Shown piece by piece: positions 10,860-22,152 of a stretch of 64,000 nt of DNA (position 1 is its first letter; the number at the start of each line of letters is the position of its first letter). The notes under the pieces were generated by a model. That model did not search any database. It saw only the letters and a list, made by a program, of their open reading frames with translations, and was not told the origin of the DNA. Both the position numbers and the translations under genes were made by a program. Origin of the DNA: Phlebotomus papatasi (Eukaryota > Arthropoda > Insecta > Diptera > Psychodidae); NCBI RefSeq assembly GCF_024763615.1, contig NC_077224.1:49548712-49612711 (forward strand), read 5' to 3'.

Positions 10860-11078
10860 ACTCTTTTTTTCATATGGAGTTGAAAAATTTCTAACAAATT
10901 TCTTGAAAAATTTCTCAATGGAAATGGCCCATTACACTCAAAATAATACTTTTACAGAATTATTCAATATATTTAGAACATGCATGTTCTAAAACAAATT
11001 GTGAGGTAAATGCTAATTTTTTAACATGATACACTAAAAAATCAAAGCCTATCATGCTTTAAATCCTTTATAGATAGC

Positions 11079-12643
11079 TACCGTCGTTGCGGGTGACTTT
11101 GCACGTTTTTTCGCTGTTTTTCAACTTTACCCTCTAAAAGTGGACAGTTAAAATGAAGGGAGGGAGGTTAATGGGTAAAATTATTTGAATTCAGTTGTTA
11201 ATGAATGGATTTTGTGCCACTAACATTCATTCTTTAAAATTTTACTATGTTTAAAAAAATCAAGAAAAAAGGCTTGCACTTGGGATAAGGTGCGGGTGAC
11301 TTTGCACTTTTTAATAAATACTAAAAAATCAACAATTTCTGATAATAAACGACAATGAAGATCTTCACATCTAAGGGTAAGATGCACGAGATCTACAAGA
11401 TGACGTGGTCGCCATCTTGATTTGACGTTTCTGTCCGCCATTTTGAATAACTGTCAAACCCTAAAACTGGTCCGATTGGGTTGAAATTTTAGTATATGTT
11501 GTAGCTGATGTCAAGACCTTTTCAAAACGTATCTATGTTCCAGTCTACGTTAAGTATTTACCTAGATACAGAGGCTCAAAGTTTTAAATTTTGTAATACT
11601 CATATTTTGGCGGTCTTTATTTTTTAATATTCAATATTTGAAACCTAAACAAAATGCCTCAGTAACTATTAAAAATGGTTGAGACTTTTATTTTATATAT
11701 TTATTTACTCTAACATAAATTGAAAAAAAAAATAAACGAAAAGCGCATTTAATTAATTTTTTTATTTTTCATCTTTGCAAAAACAGTTTTTAAGATTCTC
11801 AGATAATGCACTGTTATAAACAAAAGCATTACTTTTCTTTTTAATTGTTTGTTAGATCTCATCGCCTAACGATAGCGCTGCCTTTTTTGTGATGGTTTTG
11901 ATAAAACAGGCTCCCTGTAATTCTGTATTCATGAAAATGTCAAAATTTTCAACTTGAAGCCCCTATATCCAGACAATCACTTGGCCTAGGTCGGATTTTA
12001 TATATGTTCTGAAAAGGCCTTGACATCAGCTACAACATACTAAAATTTCAGCTCAATCGGATGAGATTTTTGTTTTGACAGTTATTCAAAATAACGGACA
12101 GAAACGTCAAATCAAGATGGCGACCATACCATCTTGTAGATCTCGGTTACTTTATATTAAATTCCCACAAAATTGGATAATTTTTAGCCAAATACTTCTA
12201 TAAAAAAGCTTTAGAAATACCATTATATGCGATTTTATAACATAAATCATGCGTTCTTAGGAAGATAATAGAGAAAAAAATATTTTAATAAAAATAATCA
12301 ACAAAATCGAAGTGGATTATTCTAGTCAGATAAATTTAGATTAGATTTGGGCAATTTACTACTCTGAAATCGATTTTGGAATTGCACGTTCAGATAACTT
12401 TTTCACAGAGCCGTTTTTTGACAAAATACCTATATCAGCATTTCATTGACTCTATTACTGAAACTACAAAAATCCTTTTAGGGATCATTGCACCTTACTT
12501 GGTATATAACATATCCCTATATACTTTGACATGGTAGACCGGATCGGCGAAGACCATCAATAAGTGCTAGAATTTATGAAAGTCTTACGGACAGCAGAGT
12601 GCAAAGTCACCCCCCGAGTGCAAAGTCACCCGCAACGACGGTA
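11079..12643. mobile_element. TIR element, 'TACCGTCGTTGCGGGTGACT' family, copy A
   Basis: The ends are perfect inverted repeats of about 26 bp beginning TACCGTCGTTGCGGGTGACT. Subterminal copies of GTGACTTTGCAC lie at about 11291 and 12600. It is ~1.56 kb long because another inverted-repeat element sits inside (11389-12145). Short relatives are at 15408 and 57564. No transposase frame is visible, so it is non-autonomous. Confidence 0.85.
11389..12145. mobile_element. Fold-back element nested in copy A
   Basis: About 140 bp at each end are near-perfect inverted repeats, from GAGATCTACAAGAT through GTCGCCATCTTGATTTGACG to TTGTAGCTGATGTCAAG. The middle is AT-rich and non-coding. The phrase TTGAAATTTTAGTATATG near the inner arm resembles the repeat at 1-1608. 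Confidence 0.85.
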
Positions 12644-12821
12644 CTGAAGCCATGATAAAGAATTTTGGAAAAATTCTAACTTTAAATTTTCTAAATGTAT
12701 CAAAAAAGGTGCAAACGGATATATCGGGACAACCCTTCAAAGCAGAAATGGGCAAAAACCGTTTGAAAACGAACAAACGTCATATGAAAATTCTACGTCA
12801 ATGACCAAAACGTTACCTGTA

Positions 12822-13391
12822 GGGGAATTCTCTAATTTTCGTGGCATTTTCACGCGTGAGTTCGAAACCTGACAATGCCAATCGAGCTTTTTTGTCATAT
12901 CATATGAGTTCGAAAATGCAATTCACTGTTTTTTTTTTTAATGAAATTCCTTTACTTGAGGATTTTATGAAAGCACAGTAGAGGAAAGTGCTCCCCCTTC
13001 GAACGTTCATGCCTTCGAATAATGTGAATTTCTTTTGTTTTTCGTAAGAGATTTACACTAAATTATCACGTAATTATCAATAGTTGATGATAAGTCAACT
13101 AATATTTAATAGAAATGTGTAAGTCTCCTAGAAAAACTAAAAGAAAATTAACATTATTCGAAGGCATGAACGTTCGAAGGGAGAGTACTTTCCCCTACGT
13201 CTGGGTTGATTTCTTTAACAAAATTCATTGTCATTTGGATAGCCAAAAATCTCAAATATGCGACTTCTGACAATGCCACGTGAGCTGAAATGGCAATGTC
13301 ACGACTACAGAATCGCATTTTCGAAAAACCTCTCCTAAGATTCAAACTCAATTTGTCATATGGCATTGCCAGAGCGTTACAGAATTCCCCT
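12822..13391. mobile_element. MITE, 'GGGGAATTCT' family, itself interrupted
   Basis: The left end GGGGAATTCTCTAATTTTCG and right end GCGTTACAGAATTCCCC are inverted repeats. The interior matches the 43284-43580 copy (GAGTTCGAAACCTGACAATG). That copy lacks the 215-bp block at 12981-13195, which is a further insertion. Related ~235-bp elements are at 13395-13626 and 61696-61929. Confidence 0.88.
12981..13195. mobile_element. 215-bp MITE inserted at TA, empty site known
   Basis: The two ends are ~46-bp inverted repeats: GAGGAAAGTGCTCCCCCTTC at the left and the inverse of GGGGAAAGTACTCTCCCTTC at the right. It is flanked by TA on both sides (12979-12980 and 13196-13197). The sister element at 43441 reads ACAGTACGTCT with no insertion, so TA was duplicated. 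This is the Tc1/mariner-type signature; no transposase. Confidence 0.93.
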
Positions 13392-13394
13392 CCT

Positions 13395-13626
13395 GGAGGG
13401 AAATTCTGTTTTACAGTATGACAATGTCATATGACAAATTTTCATGTTACATTCGGGAGTAGGACAAAATTAAATCCTTGTAATTGTCAAATATTCATTG
13501 CCAGTAGCCCTATGAAGCTTTTAGTAACTGATATGAGAGGGATTTTTAATTGATTGTCCCGAATTATCCACTTAAAAAATTTTAAATTTGTCGTATGATA
13601 TTGTCATACTGTTACAGAATTCCTCT
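13395..13626. mobile_element. MITE, 'GGGGAATTCT' family, short form
   Basis: Ends GAGGGAAATTCTG and CAGAATTCCTC are inverted repeats. The subterminal GACAATGTCATATGACAAA recurs inverted near the right end. The closest relative is 61696-61929. Confidence 0.8.
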
Positions 13627-13693
13627 ACTTGACAAACTTATTTTGACGTTTATTCGGTTTGAAACGGTTCTTGCTCACCCCTGCTTCAAATAA

Positions 13694-13909
13694 TTAAGGT
13701 AAAGTGCCCTCACTCGACCGGTTCCTCGACTCGACCGGTAGACTTATTTATTTAATTTATTTATATTTGCTATAATATTTAGATTATGATCCTTCTAACA
13801 TTAATAGGTCAATTATTCCATAAATAATATGAATCAGTGACAATTTTATAGAAAATGTCACTGATCTGGTCAAGTCGAGGAAACCAGTCGAGTGATGATA
13901 CTTTATCTT
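13694..13909. mobile_element. MITE, 'CACTCGACCGG' palindrome
   Basis: The left arm AAAGTGCCCTCACTCGACCG and right arm CAGTCGAGTGATGATACTTT are imperfect inverted repeats of about 40 bp enclosing AT-rich DNA. No other copy was noticed. Confidence 0.7.
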
Positions 13910-14389
13910 ATAAAGTAATATAACTTTTTATAAGATTAAGATAATAATTTAAATAATGGAACAGACACCAATTTAGTAAATAAATGAATAAAATCCTTGT
14001 TCGATTTTTCTATGAAAAATAAAAATCAAAATCAACTTAAAACCTTAAAAAAAAATTAAAAAACAAGTATTTAAATTCTGAAATAAAGAAACACCAATGA
14101 TTTTTAATTAAAAATTTTATTTGTCAAATTATTAAAATTAATAAATTAAAAAAAGTGGTAATAAACTAATAAATTGAAAGAATTAAATTAGAAAATAAAT
14201 GAGAAATATTTGGAAACGAAAACCGTTCTGTGAATATCGTCATATTTTTGTACTTCATGCAAATAATTTTGGATAAAGCTATCAAAATTTGAAAGCGTGA
14301 GCTGATTGAGCGATATTATAGCATTGGAATTTTTTTTTATCGATGAAAGAATTAAAATTCAAAAACGTAAATTTTAGTTTAGCCAGCCA
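13910..14389. other. AT-rich intergenic stretch
   Basis: Very A/T-rich with no gene or clear repeat that I can support. Confidence 0.5.
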
Positions 14390-14700
14390 TAATTTTAGAA
14401 AAGATATGACGTATAACTGGGTGAAGGTTATTCAGGTTCAGGAAGCTAAAAACCACCGCTTTACATAATATGGGACTTTCAAAAAAATACGTTGTAGTAA
14501 ATTCTTAAAAGTCTCAAGATGCAGAAACGCAGATATTTATTTCTATTCATTTAATTTTATAATTATGAATAAAAAAAAAACAAATAATAAAAAAATGACA
14601 AAAGAACACGATCAAAAATTTGTTTTAAAAAACACGAAATCCAGCTAAGGAGGTACGGCTACCACAAATTAATTTAAAAGCGAAATATTTTAACTTATGT
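14390..14700. repeat. Dispersed repeat, copy 2 (uninterrupted)
   Basis: Parallels 8190-8770 but lacks the hAT-like insertion, so it serves as the empty-site reference. After it, 14701-15407 holds AT-rich DNA with no supported gene. Confidence 0.85.
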
Positions 14701-15407
14701 TAACAAAATAAATATGGTTAGGTAACATGTTATTACAAATTCTAGTTAGAATAACCCAATTAAAAGGCCAGGCCTTAAATATATTACCTAAACCTCACTT
14801 AATTTCTGCTAATTTATTTTAATTATTCTCTAAAACTATATTTTTGGCATTTTACGAACTTTCTTTTTATTTATTACATTATTTAGCCCTAAAATTAAAA
14901 AAAACTCAAAAAATCGATTTTAGTACAGTCATGTTCTAAATTTAATTTAATTTAGTTTTAATCTAAATTTAATTGGGCCCTTTGCTTCTTTTTTACCCCA
15001 CCAAATGTACAGGATGGACTTGTAATGTAAGACATAGGTCATCGCTATTATCCTAAAAAAAACGTTTACCCCGTGGGATACCTTCCTAACTGAGTCTCTA
15101 GGTGCGGATCGCGCAGCGGATTGTTCTATTCCTCTTGGTCTTTTTAGTCCTTCCCACATCTTAAAAAAATCTTACTTAGGTCCTATGATACTTTAATGAA
15201 ACCCAGTGTCAACAACACGTGTCTGTTTTGCCAAGTTGGCACTAATCCCTCAATATGCTTGCTCGTGTTGCCCTTTCCCCACGCAACGACCTCCTTCTTA
15301 AATACTTAAAATTATGATTCATAAAATTGTAAATCTATATAAATCTTGGCATTTAATGATCTGTGATTCAGTGAATTCTGCCTTTTACCTGATGAGATCG
15401 GTCGTAG

Positions 15408-15629
15408 TACCGTAGTTGCGGGTGACTTTGTCCTTCGTTGATGACTTTGCCCCCCTCCTATTGTCGTAAACTTTTCTCTAATTCAAATGCTTAATAATGG
15501 TCCTCAACCGATCAGACATGGTAGATCGGATCGAAAAGACTATCCTTAAGTGCTATAATTAAAGAAAAGCTTATGAAGAGGAGGAGGGCAAAGTCACCCA
15601 CGGAGGACAAAGTTACCCATATTTACGGC
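15408..15629. mobile_element. MITE, 'TACCGTMGTTGCGGGTGACT' family, copy B
   Basis: Begins TACCGTAGTTGCGGGTGACT and ends GTTACCCATATTTACGG, an imperfect inverted repeat. The interior GACATGGTAGATCGGATCG is shared with copies A (about 12530) and C (about 57640). Confidence 0.82.
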
Positions 15630-15806
15630 AAGTCGGCGGCTGACGCAACCAAACATTTACTGAGAAACAATATATGAATTAAATTGAATTTATCTAATTT
15701 TTATTTTTTGTGTTTTCGTGAAACTATATTAATAATGGTTATATTTATTTAATTTCTAATTTTAATTTATTAAATATTCATTCTAAGTTTACTTAAAATA
15801 GAAGTA

Positions 15807-16464
15807 GGGGAAACTGGGACACCACCAGACACTGCGATTTTTTAATCAGATATTCGACTTCAGAGGACAAGACTTATAGAAATTTATGGTCATTATAGGA
15901 ATGCCAATAGAGTAATTGACGAAGAATATTTATAATGCAATTAGCCACTGAAGAAGGCGCACTGTCGCGTCGAAAGCTTTGGCGAAATAACATTTTTGTT
16001 TGGTCTCTGCAGGGGCCCATCAAGCCTAACAAAAAGTGAAGCTATTTTTCACTTTTCTTTGTAAAAATTTTGCAGCTATTGCACCGCGACTTAAACAAAT
16101 TTGCTCGTAGTTCTTGTATAATTTTGGCGAACATTATGAAATATGTATTTTTAGATAGCTTTTAATGCACGATTTCGGAATATATCAGACTGGTGAACGA
16201 ATTCTCTTTAGGAAAATACTTGCCAATAGTCTTCAGTGCCTCTATGCAAAAACGTATGGAAAAATGATATGTCGAGAGGCCCTTGGTCTCTGAAAGGATC
16301 ATCATTCCTAACGTACCCAGAAGGAGGTCATCTCTCTATTGAATTATACTTATAGGAATGCTTGTTTACTGAAGAAATGGTCGAGATAGTCCAAGACCGA
16401 GTAGTTTAGAAATAAAAATTAGTGTTTGGTGCTACCCCGTGTTTGGTAGTGCCCCAGTTTCCCC
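15807..16464. mobile_element. TIR element 'TAGGGGAAACTGGG', flanked by TA
   Basis: Left end GGGGAAACTGGGACACCACC and right end GGTAGTGCCCCAGTTTCCCC are inverted repeats with TA outside each. About 660 bp, no transposase frame. Relatives with a GGGGAGACTGGGGCAAAA end are at 36672 and 48882. Confidence 0.8.
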
Positions 16465-18942
16465 TAGAACAGTTTTCGAGCACTATTGACTGCTTAAAAT
16501 ATTTTTTGAATTAAAAATATAAGTATACTTATATGCAGCATACTTATTTCTAGACTTCTAATATTTCTCTTGAAATTTCGTTATATTAAAATAGAACCAC
16601 AAGGAATGAAATAATGGGAATAATTGATATACGAGACATTGGTACTAAAATACGGGAAAAAGCACCACATCTTAGATTTTATTTTATTTTCGCTTTTTCT
16701 TTTTTACAAGTGGCTCTAAAATACTTTTAGTCTGTTCAAAAACACTTACTTTTAGTTTCTATTTTTATCAATTTCGTTATGATTTATTACTTTTTTATGA
16801 ATTAAAATAGTCACAAGTTGATTTAGTACATCCATGTACTAAATTTCCTAAAATTTTATTTTTGATCTTTTTCCTGAATAAAAATGCAGTTAGTTGTGTT
16901 TGTGTTTTTCTTCAAATTTTCTAAAAAAAAAATTTGTGTAGATCCTAAGCCGTGGGATAATAGCTCTTTTTTTTAATTTAAACAATAAATAGCATCATCA
17001 AAGAATGTAAATGGAAAGTAAGAAAACACTGATAAAGCCAACACTTATTTTGCTGTAATATCACCGTAAATTATTCTATTAAAAGCACCAAAAAGGAACA
17101 CAACGAAAAGGAGAAAATCAATTATCAATTTAATAATTGAATGAATTAATTTATTATCATAAAATTGTCATAGGCTTATCGAACTGACAGATACATGCGT
17201 GAAATGTTATTGCACTCTCGTTTATTTTCTTTCCAATTGATAAATGAGAAATTCGGGCATCATTTATCCAATTCAATGAACGCTTTTAGGCGCCGAACAA
17301 GGGTCATATTGAGAGATCGTAATTATTGATATTTAAATTTAAAAAAAAGTAAAACTAATTTGCAAATCTCTGTCGTATGCAAATTTCGAAATACTTGTTC
17401 ATTGAACCAATTCGTTTTAAAGTAAAAGTGGTAATAAAAATGTTGAGATTCCAAGATTATAAAGTAATATTAGACACGCAAATTCATAAACCACAAAAAA
17501 ATCCAGGATATTTCTTGATGATCATTTTAATGAAGTGCATGTTCCGAGATCAACTCCTAATGGATGTTTTATTTAGTTTTAATATTAATGTAATTTTGTA
17601 GTTAACGAAAAAGAATGAAAGCGAAACAGAGCTGAAACACGAGAGTCAAACAGTTAAAATTCCAAAATTATAATATCCATCGAGATTTATCACATTTCAT
17701 CTCACGCTCAAGAGCTAATCCTATGCACTTGATGCCATAGATGGCAATTATTGACCGTTTTCTGGTTACGCACTATCATAAAAGTTAATGCATATTGGAT
17801 TCTTATGTGAATAAGTTGCTATAATTGCATGTAGTGGACACCATATTCAAGATATTATATCATTTTTCCTTCCTTCATTAGCATATCAAATGATTGTTAG
17901 GATTTTTCCTCTCAACTCTGCTATCTACGAGGGAAATACTACTATAAAGAGATTTCTGCAAGACGAAATTAAAAGAAACACTAAGAGCCAGTTTTTCTTC
18001 TGAATTAGATCACGATAATTAAATGCACAACATTATAGAGCGTCAATCAGGCGGGAAATTCTGCAGAATAATTTTTCTTCGCATTGGCGCCACTTCGAAC
18101 CTCCACATCCATCAAAAGTTTGACCCCATGAAAGTCCCAAGAGATAATTCCCTATCACAGGAAATTGCATGTATTTTATCATACTCACTCTTGTGCTTTG
18201 AATTTTTCCAGATATTCCGGAAAAAGGCCATTTCCCTCAGTTTCACGCACTTTTCTCTCAATTTACCAAAGGAACAAAAAAAACTTCCCACCAAAAAGCA
18301 ACAATCTTCAAACAATTGAAATCACTTCACTTTCACCACTCCAATTAATAGCTCCAACAAATTGTCTTAAATTAATCTCAATGATGAAGATACAGCAAAC
18401 TCAACAATTAAAACTGCAATACGTCTGCTCTCGAGACCGTTCTGATCGGTTGTGCATTTTGCCACTTCAACTGATCACTTGCTTTCCGATCATACTCCCT
18501 CCATCTCACTCTATAGCGATCTCTTTTCCCTTTTTTTTGCATCTGTTTTGCTGTGATTTTCATCATCTTCATCTCACATTTTCGCAGAGAAAATTGAGGA
18601 AAGAAACTGAGAAAAACCCAAATCAGAGTGCGCCAAACAAAGATCTTCTCGAGTTGCGCGCCAAAAAATCATCCAGACTGATAAAGCTTAAGCTCGCCAA
18701 TGTTTGTTAGTCACTATACTGAATTTCAGTTGTTCAAGTGAATTAAAAATTGAAGAAAAACTTTGTAAATGTAAAGAAAAATGAAAATCATATCAATTTA
18801 TGTGAAGGTCAACATAGGGGTAGAATTACCGGAAGACTCTAAGTCGTTATCTCTAACCTTTTGGCCCCTAACTAACAACCAGACGAAAGGACGCACAAGC
18901 AACGTGACATTACTTCACGAAAATTAAATCTGGAAATTAATA
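16465..18942. other. Long stretch without recognised genes
   Basis: Frames at 17377-17601 and 18023-18710 are short, low-complexity in composition and match nothing I know. Around 18430-18720 the sequence is less AT-rich (CTCGAGACCG, GTTGCGCGCC) and could be regulatory or a non-coding first exon, but no signal decides this. No MITE ends were recognised here. Confidence 0.4.
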
Positions 18943-19179
18943 GCTCTGGAACATCTTGTAAATCAAGAAAATTTCATTAAATCAAAATTCGCATCCCTTT
19001 CCTTCTCACACGTTTTGCATATGTCAATCTCATTTTTTTCGCTCCCCAAATTCTATTGAACTAAATTGAATTTATTGTGATGTTTAAAGGAAGAAGAAGA
19101 GTGCGAAAGAATGAGATAGACATATGCAAAGCGTGTAAGAAAGAAAGGAATTCGAATTTCGCTTTCATGAAATTTTCCT
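18943..19179. mobile_element. MITE, 'CTCCGGCACACC' family, right end missing
   Basis: Shares the family interior (AATTCGCATCCCTTTCCTTC, GAAAGAATGAGATAG). It stops at ATGAAATTTTCC, exactly where a TTAA-flanked element begins, so its right terminus is lost. Confidence 0.75.
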
Positions 19180-20139
19180 TAACCCTTTCGCGTCATTAGG
19201 GTCATATATGACACGGGGAAAAAACAATTTTTTTTGACTATTTACATTAATTGAAATCTATCTTTTTGTGCACGACATCATAATAATATAAGGATGTAAG
19301 ATTATTGGCTAATTTTCTCAAGACTCCAGATATTCAGGAAAAGAAAATATTTGAGATCAAAAATCACTAATTTCGAACTTTGTGAAATGACTTTTCTCTT
19401 TCAAAATTTTTTATATTAATTTATTTTTTCAGCAAATAGTTCTTTAGAAGCACAAAATAGAATATCTAAAGATTGTATATTGCATATTTTGATATAATAA
19501 ACTACTCTCAATTTTTCAGAAAAGCGTGTAGAATTTTCCGGGTCATATATGACCCTATTGTCCCCAAGGGTAACAGTGTTTTCGTCCCAAACCTATAGCG
19601 AAATGTAGTGGGGACATTGTTTTTCTTTGTGAAATGCAGGTGGGACATCTTGCTCCTGGACATTTCATCTTATATCTGATGAATTATAACATATTTTGCA
19701 ATATTTTAGAGTATTCTGCAAGCGTCTCATATTGTGCAATTGTATTGTGTGTGAATAAATATGTGGATAAGTTTATTTTTGCCAAAAATTGCTCAAAATA
19801 TTGTGACAGTGACTGTTCAAGGGATTATCAGGAAGATTCCTTGAACACCAGGAGTACAGTGTTCATCAAGACAATCCAGTTTGCCATGATTTTGGCCAAA
19901 TTAATAACTTCAAGCAAAAAAAAAACTCTTAAAAAGTCCGTGATATAGATTTTGAAAATGGTATGTACACTTCCCTTGAGGACAATAGGGTCATATATGA
20001 CCCGGGGTTTTTCCGAGTTTTCACGCAATGGAAAATTTTTTTCCTCTCTGAACTATTATATTTGATCATAAAGCATTAGGAAAAACTCAATTTTACATGA
20101 ATTCATCTGCTGAATAAAAGTGGGACCCGAAAGAGTTAA
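19180..20139. mobile_element. piggyBac-like TTAA element with GGGTCATATATGACCC motifs
   Basis: The left end is TTAA followed by CCCTTTCGCGTCATTAGG, and the right end GGGACCCGAAAGAG followed by TTAA. The palindrome GGGTCATATATGACCC or a one-base variant occurs near 19199, 19541 and 19988. An inner inverted pair (CCTATTGTCC and GGACAATAGG) suggests a second, nested copy at about 19535-20007. A 104-codon frame inside (19634-19948) matches no transposase I recognise. A clean 229-bp relative is at 41623-41851. Confidence 0.75.
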
Positions 20140-21003
20140 ACGTAAAATGGTTCTAAAATTGTTTGCGAATTCCTAATGGAACCTTACAAAATGTTCGTAA
20201 TTCAACTCACTAAAAAATTCGTAAAAGTTTGTACTTTTTCTCAAATATTGTTCGCAACATGACCACTTAACGAGTATTTTTTGTTCTTTTTTTAACCCAT
20301 TCCTTACCATTGTATTATACATCATACGTAAATGAGTGATTTTTGATGATTTATTTCTGGGCAATTTTTATCCGAATTGGTGTCGGATATGGATTTTTAG
20401 TAACTTTAGTTATTCAATTACTTGAGAAAAATAGTTGGACAGAGATGGGAATACATTTTGTTGTTCTTTTCTTGCTTCGCGGAAGGTCATGCAAAATTTT
20501 TGCTCAAAATGACGAACGGAAAATGCGACATCCCGTCGAATTTGTTAAAATTGGCCTCTTTTCTCTTTCCTGATTTGAATTCTAGTTGCCAATTGGTGTT
20601 CTTGGATAGTTACTCTATCTAAATCAATAGAGTTTGTAATGAATTAATGCGCGGAATTTAAATTCAGTGACCGTTAAGACGTGTGTTTGACAGAGGCTCC
20701 CCGCGCCCCCATGTGAGATAATTTTTTTTTCTTTTCAAAAAATTCATCTACTAATCTGTAGCAGCTGAATGTTGAAACGAAGAATAATTAAAGTTGAACC
20801 ACAGATTAGCGCTAGTCTAGGGTTAAAGTTAGGTCTGGATTAAATATTTTTTCGTATGTTCAAACCTGGAATAAGAGCTTGACAAAATCACTTTTTTTAT
20901 ATGGCAACCCTATTTTATGGCATTTATAGCATGACCACAATGTCAAAAATGTAAACAAATGTTTGTGTATTTTGTACAGTTCCAAAGAGTTTGTGAGGCA
21001 GAA

Positions 21004-22120
21004 ATGTCGCAAATTATTAAAATTGATAATTTGTTCGAAGTAGCAGTGTTGGCTGACAAAAATAGAAAGCCTTCTACAACTTTCCGTGAAAGACTTCATC
21101 CGATGGAATATTATTCTGACTACGAGTTCTGGATGAGGTATCGATTCATGAAGACTAGTGTTTCATACATAAATTGTCTCATTAAGGAAGATGTTGAAGA
21201 AACTCGAGGAGATCCTCTCTCCTCAATGGATAAACTGTTGATAACACTGCGATTCTATGCCACGGGTAGCTTCCAAAGAGTGTTAGGAGATTTAGTAAAC
21301 ATTGACCAATCTACAGTATGTAGAGCAATCAACGAAACTTCTTTGAAAATCGCCAAACTATTTCATCGTTTTGTCCGTCTTCCAACTCCGGAGCAGCAAC
21401 AACAATACGTAGAAAGTTTTTACGAAAAATTTGGATTTCCTCGAGTGGTTGGGCTCATTGACGGAACGCATATACCGTGCAAATCTCCTGGAGGGCTTGA
21501 TGCTGAATTGTTTCGATGCCGGAAAGGATATTTTTCAATCAATTGTCAAGTGACTTGCAACGCTGATATGCGAATAATGGATTTGGTAGCGAGGTAGATA
21601 TTTTTATTACTCTTCTTACAATTTTCTTTAACCAGAAATTAAAATAACCATTTTCAGGTGGCACGGATCAGCTCACGATCAAACTATCTTCAATTTTTCA
21701 ACTTTGAAAATGAAGTGCGAGGAAAATTATTTTGGCCGTTATTTTTTGTTAGGGGACAATGGCTATGCTAACAAGAGTTATCTACTGACTCCACTTTCGA
21801 ATCCACTCACAGAACAAGAAAGAAAATATAACAGGATACACAAGACTACTCGCAATTTAGTCGAACGCTGTATTGGAGTGTGGAAAACAAGATTTCCCGT
21901 TTTACAAACGAAGTCTCGCCAAAAACTGAAAAATACTTTGAAGGTGATTACAGCTACCGCTATTTTACACAATATTGCAAGGGATTTAAATGAGCCATCT
22001 CCACCACCCCCGGAAATACCACTACCAGCTCTGTATCAAGAAATTCATCCAGTTGTGAGAAACCTGCATGAAGCATTGCCAGACAATTCAACAAGAAATG
22101 TAATAATTAATACAATTTAA
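21004..22120 (+). CDS. PIF/Harbinger DDE transposase (HARBI1-like)
   Basis: The nuclease of the element. Exons 21004-21593 and 21658-22120 are joined over a 64-bp intron (GAG|GTAGAT to TTTTCAG|GTGG), giving about 350 aa, the usual length. The catalytic aspartate/aspartate/glutamate positions are visible as LIDGTHIPCK (D153), LLGDNGYANKSYLLTP (D230) and TRNLVERCIGVWKTRF (E266). An upstream DNA-binding-like region includes DQSTVCRAINETSLKIA. The chosen start is the ATG at 21004 (MSQIIKIDNLFEVAVLADKN); an in-frame ATG at 20959 would add 15 residues. No stop or frameshift interrupts it, so it may be active or recently active. In this superfamily the Myb-like partner carries the transposase to the nucleus and the TIRs. 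Confidence 0.96.
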
Positions 22121-22152
22121 TAATTCACGTAGAAAATGGACTTTATTTTTTT

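Larger units (their letters stand above)
12750..13680. mobile_element. ~125-bp MITE split by two later insertions
   Basis: Left half 12750-12819 and right half 13628-13680 together match intact ~120-bp copies at 45426-45541, 45776-45894 and 49349-49471. All have TIRs on the theme GCAAGAACCGTTTGAAAC and AAACGTCA. In the intact copies the halves join near ACCTGGACAAAC. Here that joint holds two back-to-back elements, 12822-13391 and 13395-13626. Confidence 0.88.

Noticed and set aside
18165..18710. 181-codon open frame
   Set aside because: No domain, composition like translated AT-rich DNA (many His, Ser, Phe), and no splice partner or homologous motif.
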